Shown here one piece after another: positions 44,317 through 53,290 of a DNA stretch of 64,000 nt. Positions within the stretch are counted from its first letter, which is position 1, and every line of letters starts with the position of its first letter. Origin of the DNA: CAYWBU01 sp942491525 (lineage in GTDB: Bacteria; Desulfobacterota; Desulfomonilia; UBA1062); NCBI GenBank assembly GCA_942491525.1, contig CALOBW010000039.1, forward strand, positions 103,617 through 167,616, written 5' to 3'. The notes beneath the pieces were generated by a model, which was not told the DNA's origin, made no database searches, and worked only from the letters and a program-made list of their open reading frames with translations. Made by a program: the position numbers and the translations under genes.

Positions 44317-45139
44317 GAAGATCAAGTCGATCACCAAGAAGATGCAGTCTCTGCCGACCTTGCCGCATGTGGTCGAGAAGTTCGCCACCATGGTTGAGAG
44401 TCCCGATGTGACCGCCAAGGATGTGGGCAAGCTGATCTCATCCGACCAGGTGCTGAGCTCCAAGGTGCTCAGGCTGGTCAATTCACCCTTCTATGGTTTC
44501 CCGGGCCGCATCTCGTCCATTTCACACGCCATCATTCTGCTGGGCTTTGACGTCATCAAGGGTGTCGTTTTTTCGGCGTCCGTGTTTGATCTGATGGAGA
44601 AATCCATGGTCGGCCTCTGGGAGCACTCCCTGGGCAGCGCCATCGTGGCCGGCCGGATCAGCCGCCAGCTGGGTCTGCCCGACCCCGAGGAGATCGCCAC
44701 GGCCGCCCTGCTGCACGATATCGGCAAGGTGCTGGTCAAGGTCTCCCTGGCGGAGGATTATGCCCAGATCGCCGAGCGGGTTGAGACCTCCCAGTGTGCC
44801 TTCCGTGATGCCGAGACGGTCAGCCTGGGGGTCGATCACGGCTCCATCGGCGGTTGGCTGGCCAAGGAGTGGAATCTGCCCCAGAAGCTGATGGTGCCCA
44901 TTGAGTATCATCATGATTTTGAAAAAGCCCCCTCCATGTCGGAACGGGTGGCGGTGGTGCAGCTGGCTGACGCAATCGTCCGGGCCTTCGGTATTGGCAG
45001 CGGCGGCGATCCCTGGGTGCCGCAGATCAACGCCAAGGCCTGGGAATATTTGGATATGGATCGCCTTGATCTGGACCTCCTGATGCAGCAGATCAAGGAG
45101 GACCTGGAAGAGGTTGCAACTGTTAACTTGTCGGAATAG
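44303..45139 (+). CDS. HDOD domain protein
   Basis: 278 residues. HDOD domains are HD-like domains of signalling proteins, often without confirmed phosphodiesterase activity. SLPTLPHVVEKFATMVESPD is the family opening, LRLVNSPFYGFPGRISSISH the central motif, and LLHDIGKVLV shows an intact His-Asp pair with GLPDPEEIA before it. DVISLGV-type HGSIGGWLAKEW lies towards the end. ATG 44303 lies within the previous gene and follows GGAGGGTG. A degenerate GGDEF gene follows after 13 bases, so the three form a small signalling group in the operon. Confidence 0.87.
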   Translation: MSKAEKIKSITKKMQSLPTLPHVVEKFATMVESPDVTAKDVGKLISSDQVLSSKVLRLVNSPFYGFPGRISSISHAIILLGFDVIKGVVFSASVFDLMEKSMVGLWEHSLGSAIVAGRISRQLGLPDPEEIATAALLHDIGKVLVKVSLAEDYAQIAERVETSQCAFRDAETVSLGVDHGSIGGWLAKEWNLPQKLMVPIEYHHDFEKAPSMSERVAVVQLADAIVRAFGIGSGGDPWVPQINAKAWEYLDMDRLDLDLLMQQIKEDLEEVATVNLSE

Positions 45140-45152
45140 CGGGGGTGCTTAA

Positions 45153-46073
45153 TTGAAAGCGGTTGTGGTTGGCTCCGTCAGTGAAAACGTAACTCTCGCC
45201 CTGCAGGAAGTTTATGAGGATGTCAATGAGATCGGCGCCGTTGAGGATGCCATCTCATTCATATATATAGACCCGCCGGATGTGATCCTGGTGGCTGAGT
45301 CCCACCTGCACGGGGATGACGGGGAGATGATCCGCGAGTTTAGGGGCAATACCGTCTACCGCAACCTGCCGATCATCGCCGTGGTCAGCGAGGGCGGTGA
45401 ACTGGAGTGGGATGACGTGCCCATCGATGACTTCATCGATTCCGGCTCGCCGGTGGCGGTGATCAGTCAGCGCCTGCGCTTCATCTCGATCCGTTCGGTG
45501 CGCGAGATGGACACCAATCCGCTGACCCGTCTGCCGGGCAATGAGTCCATCATCCGTTATGTGCAGCGTATGCTGGACGCCCAGGAGGATGTGGCTCTGG
45601 CCTGGATCGATCTGGACAACTTCAAACCCTTCAATGACTGCTACGGCTTCACGCGCGGCGACGAGGTGCTGCTGGCTACGGCGCGCATCGTGGCCAACGC
45701 CGTCAAGGAGCTCAAGCAGCGCCCCTCATTCGTGGGGCATGTGGGCGGCGATGACTTCATCTTCATCTGTCCGGTGGAGGCGGTCAAGCGCCTCTGTGAA
45801 GAGATTATTTTGCGTTTTGACATGGTCATTAAAAATTTCTACAACGAGGAGGATCTGGAAAAAGGTCAGATCTCCTCGACGGATCGCGGCGGGAATGTTA
45901 AGGAGTTTGCCATTATGACCATTTCGATCGCCGTTGTCATGAGCAGCGGCCGTCAGGGAGAGGTCAGATACCGGCACTACGGGGAGATTTCCCAGGATGC
46001 CAGCGGTATAAAGAGCTGCCTGAAGAAGATGGACGGCAGTAACTATATGATTGATAGAAGGGGAAAGATTTAA
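45153..46073 (+). CDS. receiver-like plus degenerate GGDEF domain protein
   Basis: 306 residues, TTG start after GGGGGTG. Residues 1-115 have a receiver-like alternation of strands and helices, but the phosphoacceptor Asp position reads VAESHLH, so it is probably not phosphorylated. From about 120 a GGDEF domain follows (NPLTRLPGNESI, WIDLDNFKPFNDCYGFTRGDE), whose A-site is GGDDF rather than GGDEF or GGEEF. It may still make or only bind c-di-GMP or GTP. Placed after an HDOD protein in the same run. Confidence 0.8.
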   Translation: MKAVVVGSVSENVTLALQEVYEDVNEIGAVEDAISFIYIDPPDVILVAESHLHGDDGEMIREFRGNTVYRNLPIIAVVSEGGELEWDDVPIDDFIDSGSPVAVISQRLRFISIRSVREMDTNPLTRLPGNESIIRYVQRMLDAQEDVALAWIDLDNFKPFNDCYGFTRGDEVLLATARIVANAVKELKQRPSFVGHVGGDDFIFICPVEAVKRLCEEIILRFDMVIKNFYNEEDLEKGQISSTDRGGNVKEFAIMTISIAVVMSSGRQGEVRYRHYGEISQDASGIKSCLKKMDGSNYMIDRRGKI

Positions 46074-47364
<1,291 letters not shown>

Positions 47365-47372
<8 letters not shown>

Positions 47373-47898
47373 AATTGATGAGTTGATCGAACTGGTTAAG
47401 CGCGATGCTGTTCGTTTCGGGGATTTCACCCTGGCTTCCGGCAAGAAGTCCGATATTTATGTGGATTTGCGCAAGGTTACTCTGAGTGCTAAAGGTGCCT
47501 CTTTGATTGGCAGCTTAATCTATGATATAATTCAGCATAAGAAGGTCGATGCCATTGGTGGCATGACCATGGGTGCCGATCCGATTGCGGTCTGTGCCAG
47601 CGTAGCCGCCTTTGAGAAGGGCTACGAGATGGACGCTTTTCTGGTGCGTAAGGAGCGTAAGGGCCATGGCACTCAGAATTGGATTGAGGGGCCGGTTAAG
47701 GCTGGCGACCGGGTCGTGGTGGTAGAGGATGTGATCACGACCGGCGGCAGCACGCTGCAGGCTTTGGACCGCATCGAAGAGGGTGGTTTGGTTGTTGATA
47801 GTGTGATTGCTATTTTTGACCGTGAAGAGGGTGGTAAAGCGGCTATTGAGGAGCGTGGCTACAAGGTGCACGTCATTATCAGTCGTAAAGATCTGTAA
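47365..47898 (+). CDS. pyrE: orotate phosphoribosyltransferase
   Basis: Adds PRPP to orotate, giving OMP in pyrimidine synthesis. 177 residues. FTLASGKKSDIYVDLRKV at the N-terminus and the PRPP loop VVVEDVITTGGSTLQA are diagnostic; VRKERKGHGTQNWIEG is the flexible active-site loop. ATG 47365 lies inside the purB stop region after GAGAGGG; an upstream in-frame start would run well into purB. Confidence 0.95.
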
Positions 47899-47904
47899 TA
47901 GTTT

Positions 47905-49161
47905 ATGAAGAAGAAGTTTGTACAGGCTTTAGTTCTACTTTTGTGTCTGCCTGCGCCCATCTGGGCCCAGGCAGAGGTGCCGGTGGCGTTGCTTTCTGTA
48001 AAGGATGGATTATATTCAGTCTTTGTGGATAAGTCTGAGCAGCGCCTCTTCCTTTATAACGGCAGAACCAAGGTGATGGACTTTGAGTGTTCTACGGGAT
48101 CCAATTCCGGCGACAAACAGGTGCGCGGCGATAAGAAGACTCCGGAAGGCGTCTACTATTCAGAGAGTGAGATCGACGGCAGCGACCTGCCGGCGATCTA
48201 TGGCTGGCGCGCCTATGTCATGGATTATCCCAATCCGGTTGACCGCACTAAGGGCAAGAACGGCAGCGGCATTTGGATTCACGGCCGCAACAAGCCGATG
48301 GCGCAGACCGATACCAAGGGGTGCGTCTCTCTGACCAATGAGGATCTGCGACGGCTGTCGCCCTATCTGCATCCGTACTGGACGCCCATCGTGACCCTGG
48401 AGAGCGTCGAGTATGCCGAGGAAGAGCTGGTGGATGCCCAGGCCCAGGAGTATCGCAAATTTATCGATGGCTGGCTGAGCGCCTGGGAGAACAAGGATTT
48501 CGACGCCTTCCGCCGATGCTATTCGGAAGAGTTTTTTGATCAGCATACGCGTTCCAACAAGGCTGAGTACCTGGCAAACAAGGAGCAGATTCTCAGCCGT
48601 TACAACCATATCAACATCTCCAGCAGCGACCCTCAGATTGTGGCCAGTTCGAAGTATGTAACGGCCTTCTTCCTGATGGACTTTGCGGCTGACAGTTTCA
48701 ACAGCACCGGCGTTAAGTATGTTTATATTGACCCGGCCGGTCCCACCATTCTGAATGAACGTTTCCTGCCGCTTAAGGACGCCGCGGTCTGGCAGCCGGT
48801 GGCAGCCTCCATGGATGAAGACCGTGAGCGGCGGATCAAAACATTCCTGGACAACTGGATTGAGTCCTGGGAAGCCAAGGATATTGAGCGTATGCAGAGC
48901 TTTTATGCCGAAAGTTTCCCGGGTTTGGATGGCTATTTTGCCAGAAAATCAAAAAATCTTGCAGCTTATACCACAGTTGATGTTATATTGGATGATATAG
49001 ATATCAGGCGTAATGGTATATACTATGATATAAGAGCTAAACAGCGCTTTAGTTCTGATGTATATGAAGACGTGGGACTCAAGAGCATCAGGCTTGTGGA
49101 CCGGGGCGATGGATTTTACATCGTAAGCGAGAGATGGGATAGGCTGGAGAATGAATCGTGA
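47905..49161 (+). CDS. YkuD (L,D-transpeptidase/carboxypeptidase) with NTF2-like domains, Csd6/Pgp2-like
   Basis: 418 residues with a signal peptide (KFVQALVLLLCLPAPIWAQA). The YkuD domain (about 30-165) has the active motif HGRNKPMAQTDTKGCVSL with the catalytic Cys. Two NTF2-like repeats follow, each opening alike: FIDGWLSAWENKDFDAFRRC and FLDNWIESWEAKDIERMQSF. YkuD plus NTF2 is the layout of Helicobacter Csd6 and Campylobacter Pgp2, L,D-carboxypeptidases that trim tetrapeptides to tripeptides and give helical shape. A Csd4-like gene is two genes downstream. Two NTF2 copies differ from the single copy I know there. Confidence 0.82.
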   Translation: MKKKFVQALVLLLCLPAPIWAQAEVPVALLSVKDGLYSVFVDKSEQRLFLYNGRTKVMDFECSTGSNSGDKQVRGDKKTPEGVYYSESEIDGSDLPAIYGWRAYVMDYPNPVDRTKGKNGSGIWIHGRNKPMAQTDTKGCVSLTNEDLRRLSPYLHPYWTPIVTLESVEYAEEELVDAQAQEYRKFIDGWLSAWENKDFDAFRRCYSEEFFDQHTRSNKAEYLANKEQILSRYNHINISSSDPQIVASSKYVTAFFLMDFAADSFNSTGVKYVYIDPAGPTILNERFLPLKDAAVWQPVAASMDEDRERRIKTFLDNWIESWEAKDIERMQSFYAESFPGLDGYFARKSKNLAAYTTVDVILDDIDIRRNGIYYDIRAKQRFSSDVYEDVGLKSIRLVDRGDGFYIVSERWDRLENES

Positions 49162-49822
49162 ACCATATCAGATAATTGTAATGCGTCCCACCGGCGGTCG
49201 CGCCATCATGACCCTGCGCTCATCATGGGTCAAGGTGATTGCCGGTCTGGTCGTGGGTCTGGTTGTGACGCTTGTGCTGGTAAGCATGTCACTGGTCACT
49301 GCCAGCCGTACGGTCAGTGAGCAGAAGGAGACCATAGCCATGCAGGCCTCTGAGATCAAGGAGCTCAACATCAGCATGGCCCGCAAGGATGAGAAAATCA
49401 TCTCGCTGAAGAAGAAGGTGAGTACATCCAGCCGTCATCAGGCGCCGGTTACAAAGTCGACTGCGGCCGAGTTGCCCAAGATACATGCCCCGATTGTTGA
49501 AGTTACCGAGGCTGCTCTGGAGGGAGACCGCATCTCCTTCAAGATTCAGAATGTTCATCCCGGCGATACCGTGGCCCGGGGTTATTTCTTTGCCGTCTAT
49601 AAAGAGGGCAATATCTTTTTGAGTTATCCGGCGGTCACTCTTGTGAGCGGTCTGCCTGTCGATAAGAAATCAGGGATGGCGTTTAGTATTCGCAATTTTA
49701 AACCCATGACCATTAAAACTCCCAGAAGCATGCAAGCCTGGAGCATGGTGACCTTCTATGTTTTTGATACCGAGGGCAATCTCAGGCTGGTTATGCCCTT
49801 GAACAGGGAGCAGATGCAGTAG
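49151..49822 (+). CDS. inner-membrane coiled-coil protein
   Basis: 223 residues, one transmembrane segment (about residues 27-48, VIAGLVVGLVVTLVLVSMSL) followed by a heptad-like coiled coil (about 55-90) and a C-terminal periplasmic domain with beta-strands (GDRISFKIQNVHPGD, GYFFAVYKEGNIFLSY). No family recognised. It lies between the Csd6-like and Csd4-like genes, overlapping the first by 11 bases and the second by 1, so it is probably a third part of the same envelope function, perhaps a scaffold. Confidence 0.7.
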   Translation: MNREPYQIIVMRPTGGRAIMTLRSSWVKVIAGLVVGLVVTLVLVSMSLVTASRTVSEQKETIAMQASEIKELNISMARKDEKIISLKKKVSTSSRHQAPVTKSTAAELPKIHAPIVEVTEAALEGDRISFKIQNVHPGDTVARGYFFAVYKEGNIFLSYPAVTLVSGLPVDKKSGMAFSIRNFKPMTIKTPRSMQAWSMVTFYVFDTEGNLRLVMPLNREQMQ

Positions 49823-51237
49823 TGAAAAAGTTGTGCGGCCTTTTGGGCCTGTTGTTAATCTTCCTGCCCACCCTCGGGCAGGCCAATGTGACCGTATTTT
49901 TCAAGGGCTCGGATTATGAGCTCGAAGTTTATCGGATTAACGGCCATGAGGATGGCCCGACCCTTATGATTATGGGCGGCATTCAGGGCGATGAGCCCGG
50001 TGGCTATCTGGCGGCTGATCTTTACGCCGATCTGCATCTGAAGAAGGGTAATCTGATCGTTGTTCCGCGGGCTAATTTCTACTCAATTCTGGTCAACCAG
50101 CGCGGGCCCAACGGTGATATGAACCGTAAATTTGCCAAGGTTGACTCCTATGATCCGGACGGAGAGGTGGTCAAAAAGATTAAAGAGTTGATGGAAGAGG
50201 CCGACTATTTCCTCAATATGCATGACGGTTCGGGATTCTACCATCCGGAATATATCGACAGTCTGCGCAATCCGCGGCGCTACGGTCAGTCGATCATTGC
50301 CGACACGGATCGCTATACCGCGTCGGACGGTCGGGTATTTGATCTGGCCGGCATGGCCAACCGGGTCATCGAGCGGGTCAACGCATCCATTCATGAAGAG
50401 GATTACCGCTACCACTTCAATAATCACAATACATCGGCGAACAACAGCAGGCATAAGGAGCAGCGCAAGTCTGCCACCTACTATGTGCTGACCCATCTTG
50501 AAAAGCCGGCCTTTGCCAGCGAGACATCCAAGGAGATCAAGGATTTCCGCAAGCGGGTGGTTTTTCAGACCATGGTTGTTAACGCCTTCATGGATGAGAT
50601 CGGTATCGTGCCGGACAGTCCGAGCCTCTATATCGACCCGCCCATGATGGAGTATGCCCTGGTATCGGTCAACGGCGCCACCCCGGTGGCGGTTTATGAT
50701 AATCAGCGCATTGTGGTGCGCAGCGGCGATACCGTCAAGATTGAAGATGTCAAATCCAACTATAAGCGTGGTGTGGTGGCCGACATCAAGGGCTACGGTA
50801 AGATCAACGACACCGGCAAGGAGATTAAGATTGCCAGCTCCACCATGGTGGATATCAAAAAAGATATGTTCCCCTGCGGTCAGATCTTCATTGACATCAT
50901 GCCCGACCTCAACCGGACCTGGCTGATTGTTGAGATTGATGACATCAGTTATGCGGTTGCGCCGGAAGGCGTAATTGAGACCGCCAGAGGATCCGTGCTG
51001 GAGCTTAAGGATCTGATCTACAATGGCAGCGCCGATCACGGCCTGAATGTTAACTTCAAGGGATTTGTATCCAACTGGGACGACAATGTCGGTGAGGATC
51101 GCGGCTGTAAGATCAGCACGGCTAAACTGCTGTCACGCTATGCATCATCCGTCGGCGACGGCGTAGATCGCTATCGCATCTCGGCCATGCGCGGTGAAGA
51201 TGCCGTGGTCAATTTTTACGTGGACATAAAGAGTTGA
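49822..51237 (+). CDS. M99/M14-like D,L-carboxypeptidase, Csd4/Pgp1-like
   Basis: 471 residues, GTG start, signal peptide to about residue 20 (ending GQA). The metal-binding region reads MGGIQGDEPGGYLAADL with Gln and Glu ligands, then MHDGSGFYHP with the His; a Gln zinc ligand is the mark of Csd4, the Helicobacter peptidase that trims the tripeptide stem to a dipeptide. PRANFYSILVNQRGPNGDMN and the Glu in FASETSKEI also fit. Two small beta-domains follow (from about 270), as in Csd4. Its product would act next after the Csd6-like enzyme. Confidence 0.85.
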   Translation: MKKLCGLLGLLLIFLPTLGQANVTVFFKGSDYELEVYRINGHEDGPTLMIMGGIQGDEPGGYLAADLYADLHLKKGNLIVVPRANFYSILVNQRGPNGDMNRKFAKVDSYDPDGEVVKKIKELMEEADYFLNMHDGSGFYHPEYIDSLRNPRRYGQSIIADTDRYTASDGRVFDLAGMANRVIERVNASIHEEDYRYHFNNHNTSANNSRHKEQRKSATYYVLTHLEKPAFASETSKEIKDFRKRVVFQTMVVNAFMDEIGIVPDSPSLYIDPPMMEYALVSVNGATPVAVYDNQRIVVRSGDTVKIEDVKSNYKRGVVADIKGYGKINDTGKEIKIASSTMVDIKKDMFPCGQIFIDIMPDLNRTWLIVEIDDISYAVAPEGVIETARGSVLELKDLIYNGSADHGLNVNFKGFVSNWDDNVGEDRGCKISTAKLLSRYASSVGDGVDRYRISAMRGEDAVVNFYVDIKS

Positions 51238-52295
51238 AAAAATATCTCGCAATTGAAACATCATGTGACGAGACCGCCGCTGCAGTCATTACCAGTGACG
51301 GCGAGCTGCTCGCATCTTCCGTAGCGACCCAGATTGAGGATCACGCGGCCTATGGCGGCGTGGTGCCCGAGATCGCTTCCCGCCGCCATGTGGAGTTGGT
51401 GGAACCGGTGGTCAATCAGGCTCTGGAGAGGGCCGGTCTTGAACCGGGCGATCTGGCCGGGGTGGCCGTGACTCAGGGGCCCGGCCTGGTGGGCGCGCTG
51501 CTGGTAGGCATCTCATACGCCAAATCATTGGCTTACGGTCTCGATATTCCCCTGGTGGGCGTCAACCATCTGGAGGGACATCTGGCCGCCGTGCGCATCG
51601 AGAATGAGGTCAGCTTTCCGCATATTGGCATGGTTGTCTCGGGCGGCCACAGCTCCACCTATCGGGTGGAGAGCCTCGACAGTATGGTGCAGATCGGCCA
51701 GACCATCGATGATGCGGCCGGTGAAGCCTTTGACAAGGTGGCCAAACTGCTCGACCTGGGCTATCCGGGCGGCGTCATTATCGACAAGATCTCACAGGGC
51801 GTCGAGTTTTCCGAAATAGTTCTGCCGCGGCCGCTGCTCAATGACGGCAGCTATAACTACAGTTTTTCGGGTCTCAAGACGGCGGTGCTGAATCATGTGA
51901 TCAATCTGGGCATCTTCTCGGATATGGATCTGCGCTTTTCCGGCATACCCAAGCCCAAGACGCCGGTGCCCGGCAAGGAGCACTACATACCCATGATCGC
52001 GGCAGCCTTTCAGAATGCGGCCGTGGATGTGATCGCCACCAAGCTGCTCAAGGCTGTTAAGGACAACCGCATGGATACTCTGCTGATCTCGGGCGGGGTG
52101 GCCTGCAATTCGGCTCTGCGCGCCCGGCTTTCGGATGATTGTGGGCGCAGCGGCATCAACCTGCTGATGCCGTCACCCAAGTTCTGTACCGATAATGCTG
52201 CGATGATCGCCATGGCCTCGCTGCGTTATTTTAACGAAGAGCGCTACAGCGGCCATGACATGAACGCTGTCTCCAGGTGGTCCAACCTTGGCTAA
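51234..52295 (+). CDS. tsaD: tRNA N6-adenosine threonylcarbamoyltransferase
   Basis: Transfers threonylcarbamoyl from TC-AMP to A37 of tRNAs (t6A), with TsaB and TsaE. 353 residues, TTG start inside the upstream stop (TTGA). N-terminal LAIETSCDETAAAV, the metal-binding pair in VNHLEGHLAA, VSGGHSSTYRV, and the C-terminal SGGVACNSALR are all present. Full length. The Sua5-type gene at 24059 would supply its substrate. Confidence 0.97.
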   Translation: MKKYLAIETSCDETAAAVITSDGELLASSVATQIEDHAAYGGVVPEIASRRHVELVEPVVNQALERAGLEPGDLAGVAVTQGPGLVGALLVGISYAKSLAYGLDIPLVGVNHLEGHLAAVRIENEVSFPHIGMVVSGGHSSTYRVESLDSMVQIGQTIDDAAGEAFDKVAKLLDLGYPGGVIIDKISQGVEFSEIVLPRPLLNDGSYNYSFSGLKTAVLNHVINLGIFSDMDLRFSGIPKPKTPVPGKEHYIPMIAAAFQNAAVDVIATKLLKAVKDNRMDTLLISGGVACNSALRARLSDDCGRSGINLLMPSPKFCTDNAAMIAMASLRYFNEERYSGHDMNAVSRWSNLG

Positions 52296-53079
52296 AAAAT
52301 CGCTGGGCCAAAATTTTCTGCAGAATCACCGCATCATCGAGCAGATTGTTGATCTGGCGGATGTGGTCTCCGAGGACCTGGTTATTGAGGTCGGTCCGGG
52401 CCGGGGGGCCCTGACCACCGAGCTGGCCCGCGCGGCCGGCAGATTGATCGCCTTTGAGAAGGATGATGAGCTGGCTGCCGAACTGGTGGAAAAGTTCGCC
52501 GACCAGCAGCATGTTCAGATTGTTCATGGTGATATCCTGGCCCAGGATTTGTCCGAGGTGATCCCGGACGGCGCCAAGGTGGTCGCCAACCTGCCCTACA
52601 ATATCGGCACCGAGATTATCACCCGTTTTGCAGCACAGGCCGAGCGCCTCTCGGCCATGGTCTTCATGGTTCAGAAGGAGGTTGGAGAGCGCATCTGCGC
52701 CGAAGTCGGCAGCAAGGGCTTCTCAACGCTGAGCGTGCTGGTCGGTTCGACCTGCCATGCCCGTGCCGGTTTCATTGTGGGGCCCCAGAACTTTCGGCCG
52801 CGGCCCAAGGTTGACTCCATGGTGCTGCGCCTTGATCCCAAGGATGATCCCTTCATCCCGACGCCCGAGCTGAAGCGGCTGGTGCACCAGTCATTTGGTC
52901 AGCGCCGCAAGATGCTGCGCAACTCCTGGCTCAATCTGCAGGGCGTTGATCAGCAGAGTCTGGATGCCATGGCTGCCAAAGTGGGCATCAGCCTTGACCT
53001 CAGACCGCAAAATCTGAGCGTCGAGCAGTTCCAGCAGATGAGCTTGCAGTATAAGCAGCTGCTGGATTCACAGTCCTAG
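52288..53079 (+). CDS. rsmA: 16S rRNA dimethyladenosine transferase
   Basis: KsgA/RsmA methylates two adjacent adenosines near the 3' end of 16S rRNA. 263 residues. KSLGQNFLQNHRII is the family's start, EVGPGRGALT the SAM loop, and NLPYNIGTEI the NLPY catalytic motif. TTG start; overlaps tsaD by 8 bases. End of the 12-kb run that begins with the RicT-like gene. Confidence 0.96.
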   Translation: MAKKSLGQNFLQNHRIIEQIVDLADVVSEDLVIEVGPGRGALTTELARAAGRLIAFEKDDELAAELVEKFADQQHVQIVHGDILAQDLSEVIPDGAKVVANLPYNIGTEIITRFAAQAERLSAMVFMVQKEVGERICAEVGSKGFSTLSVLVGSTCHARAGFIVGPQNFRPRPKVDSMVLRLDPKDDPFIPTPELKRLVHQSFGQRRKMLRNSWLNLQGVDQQSLDAMAAKVGISLDLRPQNLSVEQFQQMSLQYKQLLDSQS

Positions 53080-53092
53080 CAGTTCTGTCATC

Positions 53093-53110
53093 TTGTAACT
53101 CTGGTTACAA
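53093..53110. promoter_or_regulatory. inverted repeat upstream of the subtilase (distal)
   Basis: TTGTAAC-TCTG-GTTACAA, a perfect 7-base inverted repeat 14 bases after the rsmA stop and about 120 bases before the sigma-54 promoter. It could be an activator site; there is no T run to make it a terminator. Confidence 0.4.
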
Positions 53111-53130
53111 ATTCCCGTTATCTTAATTTC

Positions 53131-53156
53131 ATTATCGTAATTTCAGTAACGATAAT
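53131..53156. promoter_or_regulatory. inverted repeat upstream of the subtilase (proximal)
   Basis: ATTATCGT-10 bases-ACGATAAT, a perfect 8-base inverted repeat centred about 86 bases before the sigma-54 promoter, a usual place for an enhancer-binding protein. Confidence 0.45.
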
Positions 53157-53229
53157 CATGAATCATCAGGTGGGTCCCGTTTTGTATAAATACATGATTT
53201 AATTGAATATAGTCCTACAATCTCCCTCT

Positions 53230-53244
53230 TGGCACCGTCCTTGC
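53230..53244 (+). promoter_or_regulatory. sigma-54 promoter of the subtilase
   Basis: TGGCAC-CGTCC-TTGC matches the -24/-12 consensus at every key base. The predicted start is near 53256, giving a leader of about 35 bases with AAGGGGGA-type ribosome sites. Needs an RpoN activator, none of which is encoded in this window. Confidence 0.75.
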
Positions 53245-53290
53245 CCTATAGGCGGTGGGGAAAGAAAAAAACCAAGGGGGAATTGGGGAA

